Notes under the pieces: generated by a model | Told to the model about the DNA's origin: nothing | The model's input: only the letters and a program-made list of their open reading frames with translations | Database searches by the model: none | Program-made: the position numbers and the translations under genes | Assembly: GCA_019422105.1 (NCBI GenBank) | Contig: JAHZDZ010000017.1 | Span: 1-49,426 of the forward strand | Source: Bacillota bacterium | Lineage (GTDB): Bacteria; Bacillota; Clostridia; Lachnospirales; Anaerotignaceae | Direction: 5' to 3' | DNA length: 49,426 nt | Shown: positions 24,998 to 33,461 of the stretch, one piece after another | Position numbering within the stretch: position 1 is the stretch's first letter | Layout of the letters: each line of letters opens with the position of its first letter

Positions 24998-26134
24998 ATG
25001 GATTTTAAATTTAACGAGAACGAGAGAATGATACGGGAATTGACCAGGGAATTTGCACAAAATGAGATACTTCCTCAGATAGAATATATGGAAAGAGAAA
25101 AGCATCCGCCGGAGGGGCTTTATCAGAAACTCTGTGAAATCGGCATTTTAGGTACGGTACTGCCGGAGGAGTACGGCGGATTGGACTTAAATTACAGCAG
25201 CTTTCTCATAGCCATAGAGGAAATCAGCAGAGTGTCTCCGGGAATTGCCTGCTCGGTTTTGACAAGTGTCGCGGCCATGGAGGCAATTAATATGTTTGGC
25301 ACACAGGAGCAGAGGCAAAGATGTATTCCAAAGGGCATCAGCGGTGAAGCCGTGCTTTCCTTTGCTTTTACGGAGGCGGCTACCGGATCTGATCCGAAAC
25401 AGCTTACCACTACCATGAAAAAGGAAGGGGATCACTATATTTTAAATGGTACAAAGCGGTTTATCACCAATTCCTCCTATAAAGGTCCCATGCTTGTTTT
25501 TGCCATAGACACGGACAGCGGCAGGTGTACAGGCTTTATCATAGATAAATTCTGTGAGGGCTATTCCCTTTCCAGCCAATGGGAAAAGGTAGGTTTTCAT
25601 GAAAGCCCCGTTTATGATGTTTTTTTGGACAATGTAAGGGTTGAGGAAAAGGACATACTGGGACAGGAGGGAGACGGCTTCCGTGTTCTTCTGCAAACCA
25701 GCGCCTACGGTAAACTGGGACAGGCTGCATCTGCGCTGGGTGTTATTGGACAGGCCAGAGAGCTGGCGGTGAAATATGTAAAGGAAAAGATGCACAGGGG
25801 AGAGCCAATCACAAAATTCCAACAGATACAATTGAAAATTGCTCATCTTTCTGAAAAATATATCAGCTCGAAGTGGATGGTTTACAGCGTGGGGGCCATG
25901 GCGGATGATATAACGGATTTAAAGGCTTTTCAGGCGGAAACGGCCCTGACGAAGGGATATGTTTCCGATTTGGCGGTTCAGGCATGTGCTGAGGCGATGG
26001 CAGCTATGGGTGCTTATGGTGTTACTGAGGAATACGGCATAGAAAGGCTTATGCGCAGCTCCCTGATTTACCCTGTTATCGAGGGGGTATCCGATGTTCA
26101 GAGGATACTGTATGCCGGTCTTGTGCTGAAATAG
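24998..26134 (+). CDS. Acyl-CoA dehydrogenase
   Basis: The ATG at 24998 (AGGAGGGAGG at 24983-24992) gives 378 residues, normal for a flavin acyl-CoA dehydrogenase. The opening FKFNENERMIRELTREFA, the substrate/FAD loop AFTEAATGSDPKQLTTT and RFITNSSYKGP, and the C-terminal VIEGVSDVQR are seen. The catalytic Glu362 is present, but in an IEGVSD context rather than the usual YEGTSE. The same variant occurs in the paralogue at 27545, so the two belong to a subgroup different from the enzyme at 42653. It should introduce an alpha,beta double bond and pass electrons to the EtfAB encoded at 38687-40506. Confidence 0.92.
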   Translation: MDFKFNENERMIRELTREFAQNEILPQIEYMEREKHPPEGLYQKLCEIGILGTVLPEEYGGLDLNYSSFLIAIEEISRVSPGIACSVLTSVAAMEAINMFGTQEQRQRCIPKGISGEAVLSFAFTEAATGSDPKQLTTTMKKEGDHYILNGTKRFITNSSYKGPMLVFAIDTDSGRCTGFIIDKFCEGYSLSSQWEKVGFHESPVYDVFLDNVRVEEKDILGQEGDGFRVLLQTSAYGKLGQAASALGVIGQARELAVKYVKEKMHRGEPITKFQQIQLKIAHLSEKYISSKWMVYSVGAMADDITDLKAFQAETALTKGYVSDLAVQACAEAMAAMGAYGVTEEYGIERLMRSSLIYPVIEGVSDVQRILYAGLVLK

Positions 26135-26149
26135 CGGGGAGGAGGCAGT

Positions 26150-27520
26150 ATGGAAAAACAGATGGCGGTAAGAAGAGGGAGACTGTATGAGCTTCCTGCC
26201 GGGGAACAGTTAGAGAAAAAGCGGGTTTCCTATGACGAAATTCTACCCCTGATACAAAATGGGGATGTTATCTGTTCCACGGGAGGTGCTATTTTTCCGG
26301 ACGGCTTTCAGCGGAGGCTGGCGGAATACATTTACCGTGAGGATTTACACATCTCATACATTGCACCGTTTCAGCTCACAGCCCATGAGATAACAGAGGA
26401 CAGATATAAAAACAACGCGAATTTTTATTCCTTCTTTTTCGGTGCTGAGCGCAGCCGTTTTCAAAATGGCAATATACATTATATTCCCATTCATCTTGGC
26501 GAAACGGGGGATATGCTTTTGAAGAGAAAGCCAAGAGTTGTTGTCATGACCTGTACTCTGCCGGATAAAGACGGCTGGATGAGCCGCAGTATATGGGGAT
26601 CCCACATCCACAGGAGGGTATTGGAATCCCCTGACTGTGAGATAGTCATTGCGGAGGTCAACTCCAATTTGCCTTATACCTTGAGTGACGGTGAGGGGCA
26701 TACCATGGTACATATCTCGGAGATAGATTATATGGTAGAAAACGATTTTCCGCTGCAGGAGATTAAGACCAGAGAATCGACAAGGACAGAAAAGGCCATT
26801 GCCGGATACATTTCTGAAATGATACGGGATGGAGATTGTCTCCAGCTGGGACAGGGGGGACTGGCGGATGCCATCGGCATGAACCTCATTGATGCCCATA
26901 AGAAGGACCTGGGTTATCAGGCGGAGGTGCTGACAAATTCTGTGGCGGCACTAATGAAAGCGGGCGTTGTCAACAACAGCAGAAAAAATTTGTATCGGGG
27001 AGTATCGGTTGCGGCGGCAGTAGTTGGAGACAGAGCTCTCTGGGATTTTGTTCACAATAACCCAGAGGTCTGTATCAAGGAAATAGACTGGGTCAATAAG
27101 GCCGATAATATCAAGGCGAATGATAACACAATATCTATCAATAACGCTATGGAGATTGATTTGGTGGGGCAGACAGCATCCGAGGCCATTGGGCCGAGGC
27201 AGTATACGGGTACGGGAGGACAGCTGGAATGGGTGTACGGGGCACAGTGTTCAAAGGGCGGCAGAAGTATCATCGCCTTGAACTCCTCCTACCATGACAG
27301 GCAGGGCTGTCTGCACTCAAAGATTAAGCCCGTGCTGCCCTTGGGGAGCATTGTGACAACGCCGAGAACCTCTGTACAGTTTGTAGTGACAGAATACGGC
27401 ACAGCTGATTTGAAGTACAGAAGTACACAGGAGAGAGCAAAGTCACTGATAGCCATTGCACACCCTGCATTTCGGGAAGAACTGCGCTTTGAGGCAAAAA
27501 AATATGGATGGATAATATAG
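26150..27520 (+). CDS. CoA-transferase, acetyl-CoA hydrolase/4-hydroxybutyrate CoA-transferase family
   Basis: 456 residues of the family that includes 4-hydroxybutyrate and butyryl-CoA:acetate CoA-transferases. Expected elements are NGDVICSTGGA near the N-terminus, LQLGQGGLADAIG (about 232-243), the catalytic-Glu region YQAEVLTNSVAALMKAGVV (Glu259 by pattern), and MEIDLVGQTASEAIG with TGTGGQLEWVYGAQ, where GTGGQ-DF of classic members is altered to GTGGQ-EW. It would activate the imported acid with CoA from acetyl-CoA, saving ATP. It sits between two acyl-CoA dehydrogenases. A paralogue is at 31955. Confidence 0.9.
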   Translation: MEKQMAVRRGRLYELPAGEQLEKKRVSYDEILPLIQNGDVICSTGGAIFPDGFQRRLAEYIYREDLHISYIAPFQLTAHEITEDRYKNNANFYSFFFGAERSRFQNGNIHYIPIHLGETGDMLLKRKPRVVVMTCTLPDKDGWMSRSIWGSHIHRRVLESPDCEIVIAEVNSNLPYTLSDGEGHTMVHISEIDYMVENDFPLQEIKTRESTRTEKAIAGYISEMIRDGDCLQLGQGGLADAIGMNLIDAHKKDLGYQAEVLTNSVAALMKAGVVNNSRKNLYRGVSVAAAVVGDRALWDFVHNNPEVCIKEIDWVNKADNIKANDNTISINNAMEIDLVGQTASEAIGPRQYTGTGGQLEWVYGAQCSKGGRSIIALNSSYHDRQGCLHSKIKPVLPLGSIVTTPRTSVQFVVTEYGTADLKYRSTQERAKSLIAIAHPAFREELRFEAKKYGWII

Positions 27521-27544
27521 AGTTTCAACAGAAGGAGGAGAGCC

Positions 27545-28684
27545 ATGGATTTTACACTGAATGAAAACGAAAAAATGGTTCGGGATTTGGCTCGGGAATT
27601 TGCGGATAAGGTTCTGCGGCCCCAGATGGAGGAGATAGACAAAAAGGATCAGCTGTCCGACGAGCTGTTCCGCCAAATGACAGAGATGGGTTTTTTAGGC
27701 ATTGTCATGCCGGAGGAATACGGAGGCCTTGGGCTTGGCTATGAAAATTTTGTGCTTGCAGTGGAGGAAATCGCCAAGGTATCGGGAGGCGTTGCGTCAG
27801 CACTTCTGGTAAGCCTGACGCCCCTTGAGGCTATCAGCGTTTTTGGAACCGGGGAGCAGAAGGAAAAATATATTCCGCCCGCTTTGCGGGGAGAATACAG
27901 GGCGGCTATGGCTTTTACGGAGCCGGAAACGGGGTCGGATCCCAAGCAGCTGACAACAAAGGCACAGCGCCAGGGCGATTACTACATATTAAACGGTACG
28001 AAGCGTTTTATTTCTAATGCCTCCTATCCGGGACCTATTTTGCTTTATGCCAGGGATGCGGATACGGGACTTTGTACAGCTTTTATTTTTGACAAGTTCT
28101 GTGAAGGGTATTCTATTTCAACAGCATGGGAGAAGATAGGACTATTTGGAAGCCCCGTACACGATATTTTTTTGGACAATGTAAAGGTGCCTGCCGATTG
28201 TGTTTTGGGGAAGGAGGGGCAGGGCTTCGACATACTCCTTGAGGCAAGCGCTTACGGTAAGCTTGGCTTTATTGCCGCTTTTCTGGGCACTATGTGCGCC
28301 TCCTATGAGGCGGCCTTAAAATATGCAAAGGAGAAAATGCACAGGGGAAAGCCTATTGGAAAATTCCAGGCAATACAGCTCAAAATAGGGCTTTTGGCCT
28401 CCAAATACGAGAGCGCCAGATGGATGGCGTATCGAGTGGGGTCTATGGCCAACCATGTGGAGAATATGGAGGAGTTTAAGGCACAGGCTGCTTTGGTCAA
28501 GGGATATATAGCGGATTTAAGCGTGGAGTGCGGCGTACTTGCCATGAATGTTCTTGGTTCCTACGGTGTTATGAGAGAATACCAGGTGGAAAGGATGCTG
28601 CGGGACTCCCTGATAGCGCCCCATATCGAAGGTGTTTCCGATATACAGAGAATTATCGCGGCTAACTATTTGCTGCGGCATTGA
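27545..28684 (+). CDS. Acyl-CoA dehydrogenase (paralogue of 24998)
   Basis: 379 residues, colinear with the enzyme at 24998 (shared FTLNENEKMVRDLAREFA-type opening, FTEPETGSDPKQLTT, LNGTKRFISNASYPGP, ILLEASAYGKLGF). The catalytic Glu362 lies in HIEGVSDIQR. The clear divergence between the paralogues suggests two substrates or the two subunits of a hetero-oligomer rather than recent duplication. AAGGAGGAG precedes the ATG. Confidence 0.92.
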   Translation: MDFTLNENEKMVRDLAREFADKVLRPQMEEIDKKDQLSDELFRQMTEMGFLGIVMPEEYGGLGLGYENFVLAVEEIAKVSGGVASALLVSLTPLEAISVFGTGEQKEKYIPPALRGEYRAAMAFTEPETGSDPKQLTTKAQRQGDYYILNGTKRFISNASYPGPILLYARDADTGLCTAFIFDKFCEGYSISTAWEKIGLFGSPVHDIFLDNVKVPADCVLGKEGQGFDILLEASAYGKLGFIAAFLGTMCASYEAALKYAKEKMHRGKPIGKFQAIQLKIGLLASKYESARWMAYRVGSMANHVENMEEFKAQAALVKGYIADLSVECGVLAMNVLGSYGVMREYQVERMLRDSLIAPHIEGVSDIQRIIAANYLLRH

Positions 28685-28786
28685 CATCTATTTTATAGGG
28701 GAGGTGGTGCTGGAAAACGATTGGTTATGGTGTTATGACAGCGGATGACATTGTGAGGAAAAGGGATTTTGAGGAGGAGAGATATT

Positions 28787-29878
28787 ATGAAGAAAAGATT
28801 ATTCTCTATGCTTCTTGCGGCAGTGCTGTGTGTAAGTCTTGCGGCGTGCGGCACCAAAAAGGAGGAGGCTCCCGTCAATAAACAAGGCGATGAGGCGCAG
28901 GAGCAAAAGGGTGAAGAGGCGGAAGAAAAAGAAACCTATACCATGCGTTTTTCCCACTGTAATGCGACAACGACGTTTAATCACGATATTGTCATGCACT
29001 TTGTAGATCTGGTGGAGGCAAATTCCAACGGTCAAATCAAGGTAGAGGTTTATCCGGCTGCCCAGCTGATGCCTTTAGATCAGGAGATGGCCGCCGTTTT
29101 GGACGGAAGGATTGAGGCATGCTATTCCCATGGCTATCTCGGTGAAAACGTGACGCCTATGTACCGTGTATACAATTACCCGAACATATTTGGAGACACA
29201 GAGGAAACCTATGAAAATATGCTGGATTTCAACGAGAATATCTATAAGGAAAAAATTCTCCCCGCCTTTGAAGATTACGGCTTTGTAGCATATAACGGTG
29301 CAGCCGACCCCAACAGGGCCGTATTCACCATGAAAAGTCAGATCAAAACAGTGGAGGATTTAAAAGGACTTAAAATAAGAACCGGAAGCGGCGCGGCCGG
29401 TGACGTAATCGGAAGAGCCCTGGGCTTTAATCCGGTAGCCATATCAAGCTCAGAAATGCTGACGGCCTTTATGCAGGGCACTGTTGACGGCACCGTTATT
29501 GGACCGATTTATGGCTATGCCAATCAGATTCCGAACATTAAATACTGTGCTGTCAATAATATCGACTATCCCGGTCTGGCGAATATGATTTGCATCTCTA
29601 AGGAATGGTTTGACTCCCTTCCCGAAAATTTGCAGCAGGTGCTGAATGAGGCCGGTGAAGATACCACAAAATGGGCGATTGAAGAGTGCCGTACCAGAGC
29701 AAACGAAGCTTGGGAAGGCTTTGAAAAGGAAATGGGTGTTGAGATGTATACCTTCCCTGAGGAAGAGCTGCAAAAGGAAATGGATCTCTTTGCACCTTAT
29801 GCGGAGGAATATACAAAGGAGCATCCGGAGGTTAAGGAGATATGGGACTACATGCTTGAAAACTATGCGGGAAAGTAA
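28787..29878 (+). CDS. dctP: TRAP transporter substrate-binding lipoprotein DctP (second system)
   Basis: The ATG at 28787 (GAGGAGGAG upstream) gives 363 residues. The lipobox is LAAC (Cys21), followed by a Glu/Lys-rich linker and the DctP domain (MRFSHCNATTTFNHDIVMHF). LKGLKIRTGSG carries the carboxylate-binding Arg198. It is only distantly like the first DctP at 11016, so a different acid is expected. It follows the second acyl-CoA dehydrogenase by 102 bp within the same direction, so the importer is probably in the sigma-54 operon and supplies the pathway's substrate. Confidence 0.93.
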   Translation: MKKRLFSMLLAAVLCVSLAACGTKKEEAPVNKQGDEAQEQKGEEAEEKETYTMRFSHCNATTTFNHDIVMHFVDLVEANSNGQIKVEVYPAAQLMPLDQEMAAVLDGRIEACYSHGYLGENVTPMYRVYNYPNIFGDTEETYENMLDFNENIYKEKILPAFEDYGFVAYNGAADPNRAVFTMKSQIKTVEDLKGLKIRTGSGAAGDVIGRALGFNPVAISSSEMLTAFMQGTVDGTVIGPIYGYANQIPNIKYCAVNNIDYPGLANMICISKEWFDSLPENLQQVLNEAGEDTTKWAIEECRTRANEAWEGFEKEMGVEMYTFPEEELQKEMDLFAPYAEEYTKEHPEVKEIWDYMLENYAGK

Positions 29879-29904
29879 AATCTGCGATTATGTGTCTGTT
29901 TTTG

Positions 29905-29929
29905 TCCCAGCTGTTTGTGACAGCTGGGA
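29905..29929 (+). terminator. Intercistronic hairpin between dctP and dctQ (second system)
   Basis: TCCCAGCTGT pairs perfectly with ACAGCTGGGA around 5 nt, 27 nt after the dctP stop, and an A5T7 stretch follows within 10 nt. It may be a partial terminator that makes the binding protein more abundant than the membrane subunits. A weaker CTGTGA/TCACAG dyad follows at about 29973-29993. Confidence 0.65.
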
Positions 29930-30012
29930 TACATAAAAATTTTTTTGGAGGGGGCAGGGTTTTTGTTGAGCTGTGAAGAGGATTTTTCACAGATAAAGAA
30001 GAGAGGGATACA

Positions 30013-30549
30013 ATGAACAAAATATTGAAATTTGCAGAAAAGCTTGACAATATCGTCGTCTTAGTATGCTGTGTGCTATTATTGGGCTATACGGGAATTG
30101 TACTGACAGGAGTGTTTTTAAGAACCTTTTTTTCGCTGGCTTTTCAGTGGACGGAAGAGCTTTGCCGTTATTTCCATATTGCCACAGTAGTATTGATGTG
30201 CGGGCCTTTGATTTTCAAGGAGGGACATATTAAGGTTGACCTGCTGATGAATTATATCTCTGAGAAGGTGCAGGCAATATTGGAAATTATCAGCATTTCC
30301 CTCACCACATGTTATGTGGGCTTTGTGCTGTACCATGCGGTGCGCTGGGAGAAGCAGCTCTACGACCTCCAGAGCCTGACTAATTCCCAGGCTTTTAAGC
30401 TTTGGATGCCGGGTATTGCGATTCCTGTAGGATTTTTCATTGCATTTTTATTCTGCTTTCTTTTGATAGTAAAAAAAATCAAATACTATACGGAGCTGAA
30501 AAGGGGAGTAAAGCAGGATAAAGGAGAAGGCTACAAGGGAGCAATTTAA
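30013..30549 (+). CDS. dctQ: TRAP transporter small permease DctQ (second system)
   Basis: 178 residues with four predicted helices and the DctQ signature FQWTEELCRYFHIATVVLMCG. A basic, Lys-rich C-terminal tail follows the last helix. GAGAGGG precedes the ATG. It partners the large permease 18 nt downstream. Confidence 0.9.
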   Translation: MNKILKFAEKLDNIVVLVCCVLLLGYTGIVLTGVFLRTFFSLAFQWTEELCRYFHIATVVLMCGPLIFKEGHIKVDLLMNYISEKVQAILEIISISLTTCYVGFVLYHAVRWEKQLYDLQSLTNSQAFKLWMPGIAIPVGFFIAFLFCFLLIVKKIKYYTELKRGVKQDKGEGYKGAI

Positions 30550-30567
30550 AAGAAAGGAGAATGAGCT

Positions 30568-31848
30568 ATGTTACTTGCGATAATGCTGTTGGGCTTTGCG
30601 TTGCTGACAATAACGGCTATGCCCATATTTGTTTCATTGGGATTGCCAGCCGTTATTGTAGGAACGGGTGGTATGGCGTTAAAAGGCACAATGACACCCC
30701 TTGCCTATTTTACGGCAAATGACAGCTGGGTCATACTGGCGGCGCCGTTTTTCCTTTTATCCGGCAATCTGATGGGAAACTGCGGCCCTGCGGAATCCCT
30801 GTTTGATTTGTGTGACAAGTGCTTGGGGCACAGAAGAGGAGGACTTGCCATTGCGGTTATATTTGCCTGCGTTTTGTTCGGCGCTGTGACAGGCTCTGCT
30901 ATTGCAACGACAATAGCAGTGGGTTCTCTGGCCATAGGCGAGATGATAGACAAGGGCTACGAGAAATCCTACTGTTATGGTCTTTGCGCTGTATCCGGGC
31001 TTTTAGGGCTTATGATACCGCCGAGTATTTATATGGTATTGTTTGCGGGGCTTGTAAACGGCGATATACTGCTCTATTTTATGTCAGGTTATCTGCCGGG
31101 AATATTTCTGGCACTGCTTTTAATATTGATTGCCGTAAAAAAAGCGCCGAAGGTACATAGGACGCCGGCTGCAATGAAAGACAGATTGACAGCTCTGAAA
31201 AAAGCGCTTCCGGCCCTTGGCATGCCTGTTTTGATTATGGTATCGATTTATTCCGGTGTGTTTACCCCAACGGAATCGGCAGCGTTGTCAGTTTTGTACA
31301 CTTTAATCATATGCCCTGTTTTTTACAGGGACAAATTCAGCTTTAAAACTTTTATGGATGCCTGCAGGGGAACCGTAAATTCTGTAGGACAGATATTTAT
31401 TATTCTCGGCGCAGTTACGGTATATTCCAATGTACTCACCTATATGCAGGTACCTCAGGCAATTGCCACCTTTATTGCCGAGGCCAATGTTTCTCCTCTT
31501 ATGCTGATGCTTTTTATTGTAGTTGTATACTTTATCTTTGGCTGTGTGATAGATCCTGTGCCGATTATGTATCTGACAATTCCCATTTTTTATCCAATTA
31601 TCGTTTCTATGGGAATCAACACGACTTATTTTATGATTGTCACCGTTTGTATGATGATGGTGGCGCAGGTAACGCCGCCCTTTGGCGTCATATTGTTTGC
31701 CCTGTCAGGGCAGTTCAAAGAAAAGATAGAAGTAATCGTAAAGGGGACAGTGCCCTTTTTGACGGTTATGATGATTGGTGTTTTGTTGATAGTTCTGTTT
31801 CCTGATATCTGCCTTATACTGCCAAAGCTTCTGCTGGGAAGGTATTAA
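30568..31848 (+). CDS. dctM: TRAP transporter large permease DctM (second system)
   Basis: 426 residues, polytopic, with DctM signatures APFFLLSGNLMGNCG, GAVTGSAIATTIAVGSLAI, GLLGLMIPPSIYMVLFAG and VTPPFGVILFALSGQ. It forms the transport channel. The operon continues to the second CoA-transferase after a 106-bp gap without an obvious terminator. Confidence 0.94.
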   Translation: MLLAIMLLGFALLTITAMPIFVSLGLPAVIVGTGGMALKGTMTPLAYFTANDSWVILAAPFFLLSGNLMGNCGPAESLFDLCDKCLGHRRGGLAIAVIFACVLFGAVTGSAIATTIAVGSLAIGEMIDKGYEKSYCYGLCAVSGLLGLMIPPSIYMVLFAGLVNGDILLYFMSGYLPGIFLALLLILIAVKKAPKVHRTPAAMKDRLTALKKALPALGMPVLIMVSIYSGVFTPTESAALSVLYTLIICPVFYRDKFSFKTFMDACRGTVNSVGQIFIILGAVTVYSNVLTYMQVPQAIATFIAEANVSPLMLMLFIVVVYFIFGCVIDPVPIMYLTIPIFYPIIVSMGINTTYFMIVTVCMMMVAQVTPPFGVILFALSGQFKEKIEVIVKGTVPFLTVMMIGVLLIVLFPDICLILPKLLLGRY

Positions 31849-31954
31849 GGCTGACAATGTTTCATTTTTGAGTGGAAAATTCAAGCCTTCAGATAGATTA
31901 AATTAGATGAGTTATGTACTATTGGTGTGATTTATTTGGAAGGGAGAGAAAGAA

Positions 31955-33328
31955 ATGGAGGAAAGAAGAGCGGTGAGAAAAGGCCGCTATCACGAGATTG
32001 CCTCCTGGGAGCAACAGTACAAAAAGAAGCTGGTGTTACCTGAGGAAGCGGCGCAGCAGATAAAAAACGGGGATACGGTAGCGCTTACGGGAGGCGCCAG
32101 CATGCCGAGGCGCTTTGAGGCCGCTATGGCGAAAACCGTGCTTGAAAAGGACATCCATATTGAGGTGATGGCAAATACCTTTGCCGGCGAGGTGGAATTT
32201 ATAAAGCCGGATTACAAGGATAACATACTTATTAATTCGGTATTTTTTACGGGGGAAAAAACGGCTTATGGGCAGGGCAATCTAACCTATCTGCCCAATC
32301 ATCTGAGCTGGACCGGAAAAATCATTGAGAGCAGAAGACCGCGGGTAATTTCCATAACCTGCTCCAGGCCAGATGAAAACGGCTGGATGAGCCGCAGCCT
32401 TTGGGGAATTCATGTAAGCAGGGACGCCTTTGAAAGTCCGTCCTGTGAGGTTTTAATTGCTACCGTGAACGAAAAGCTGCCCTATGTTTTAAGCGAGGGC
32501 GACAGGCATATGATGATCCATGTTTCCGAGGTGGATTACATCATTGAGGAGGATAACGATGTCTCCGAGATTAAAACAAAGAAATCTACCCGGACAGAAA
32601 TCAATATTGCCGGCTATATAGCGGAATTGATAGAGGACGGGGCCTGTCTTCAGCTTGGACAGGGAGGTCTTGCAGATGCTGTGGGGGAAAATCTGATTCA
32701 TTCGGAGAAAAAGCACCTAGGCTTTCACTCTGAGCTTTTAACCAACAGCTGCGTGAAGCTATTGAAGGCCGGTGTCATTGATAACAGCCAAAAAAAATTG
32801 TGCCCCGGAAAGCTGGTCGGCAGCATTGTCTCAGGTGACAGAGAGCTGTGGGAATTTCTGGACCATAACCCTCAGGCTTATATATTTGAGCTGGACTGGG
32901 TGAACGATATAAAAAATATTTCTGCCAACGATAATGTGGTATCTGTCAACAGCGCCATGGAAATTGATCTGACAGGGCAGGTATGCTCCGAATCCATAGG
33001 ATACAGGCAGTTTGCAGGTACGGGAGGCCAGTTTGAATGGGTTATGGGCGCGCAGATGTCAAAAGGCGGAAAAAGTATCATTGCCATTAATTCCTCCTAC
33101 ACAGACAAGCAGGGTGAGATGAAAAGTAAAATTAAACCAATACTGACACCGGGGGCCGTTGTCACAACTCTTCGCAATAATGTACAGTATGTTGTGACGG
33201 AATATGGTGTTGCAGATTTAAAATACAAAACGGTCAGGGAAAGAACGAAGTCGCTGATAGGCATTGCGCACCCCGCTTTTCGGGAGGAGTTATCCTTTGA
33301 GGCAAAAAAAATGCTTTATATCCTTTGA
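31955..33328 (+). CDS. CoA-transferase, acetyl-CoA hydrolase/4-hydroxybutyrate CoA-transferase family (paralogue)
   Basis: 457 residues, aligning along its length with the protein at 26150: LQLGQGGLADAVG, LGFHSELLTNSCVKLLKAGV (Glu260 at the expected catalytic position), MEIDLTGQVCSESIG and GTGGQFEWVMGAQMSKGGKS. It is closer than its paralogue to the classic HSE motif. Two such enzymes in one operon imply either two acids to be activated or a hetero-oligomer. GGGAGAGAAAG is the ribosome site. The gene ends the operon at a strong terminator. Confidence 0.9.
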   Translation: MEERRAVRKGRYHEIASWEQQYKKKLVLPEEAAQQIKNGDTVALTGGASMPRRFEAAMAKTVLEKDIHIEVMANTFAGEVEFIKPDYKDNILINSVFFTGEKTAYGQGNLTYLPNHLSWTGKIIESRRPRVISITCSRPDENGWMSRSLWGIHVSRDAFESPSCEVLIATVNEKLPYVLSEGDRHMMIHVSEVDYIIEEDNDVSEIKTKKSTRTEINIAGYIAELIEDGACLQLGQGGLADAVGENLIHSEKKHLGFHSELLTNSCVKLLKAGVIDNSQKKLCPGKLVGSIVSGDRELWEFLDHNPQAYIFELDWVNDIKNISANDNVVSVNSAMEIDLTGQVCSESIGYRQFAGTGGQFEWVMGAQMSKGGKSIIAINSSYTDKQGEMKSKIKPILTPGAVVTTLRNNVQYVVTEYGVADLKYKTVRERTKSLIGIAHPAFREELSFEAKKMLYIL

Positions 33329-33360
33329 TTGATTCGGCAACAATAATTGCCCTCCCTTTG

Positions 33361-33396
33361 AAAAAGCCTGCCAGGCATCAATTGGCAGGCTTTTTT
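33361..33396. terminator. Bidirectional intrinsic terminator between convergent operon B and the sigma-54 activator gene
   Basis: AAAAAGCCTGCC pairs with GGCAGGCTTTTT around a 12-nt loop, with T runs in both directions. Confidence 0.88.
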
Positions 33397-33461
33397 CTCT
33401 CTGTATGCTTTGAGGAAAAAGGCATTATGCGATTGGATTTAGGAATTGTTCTCTCCTTATG

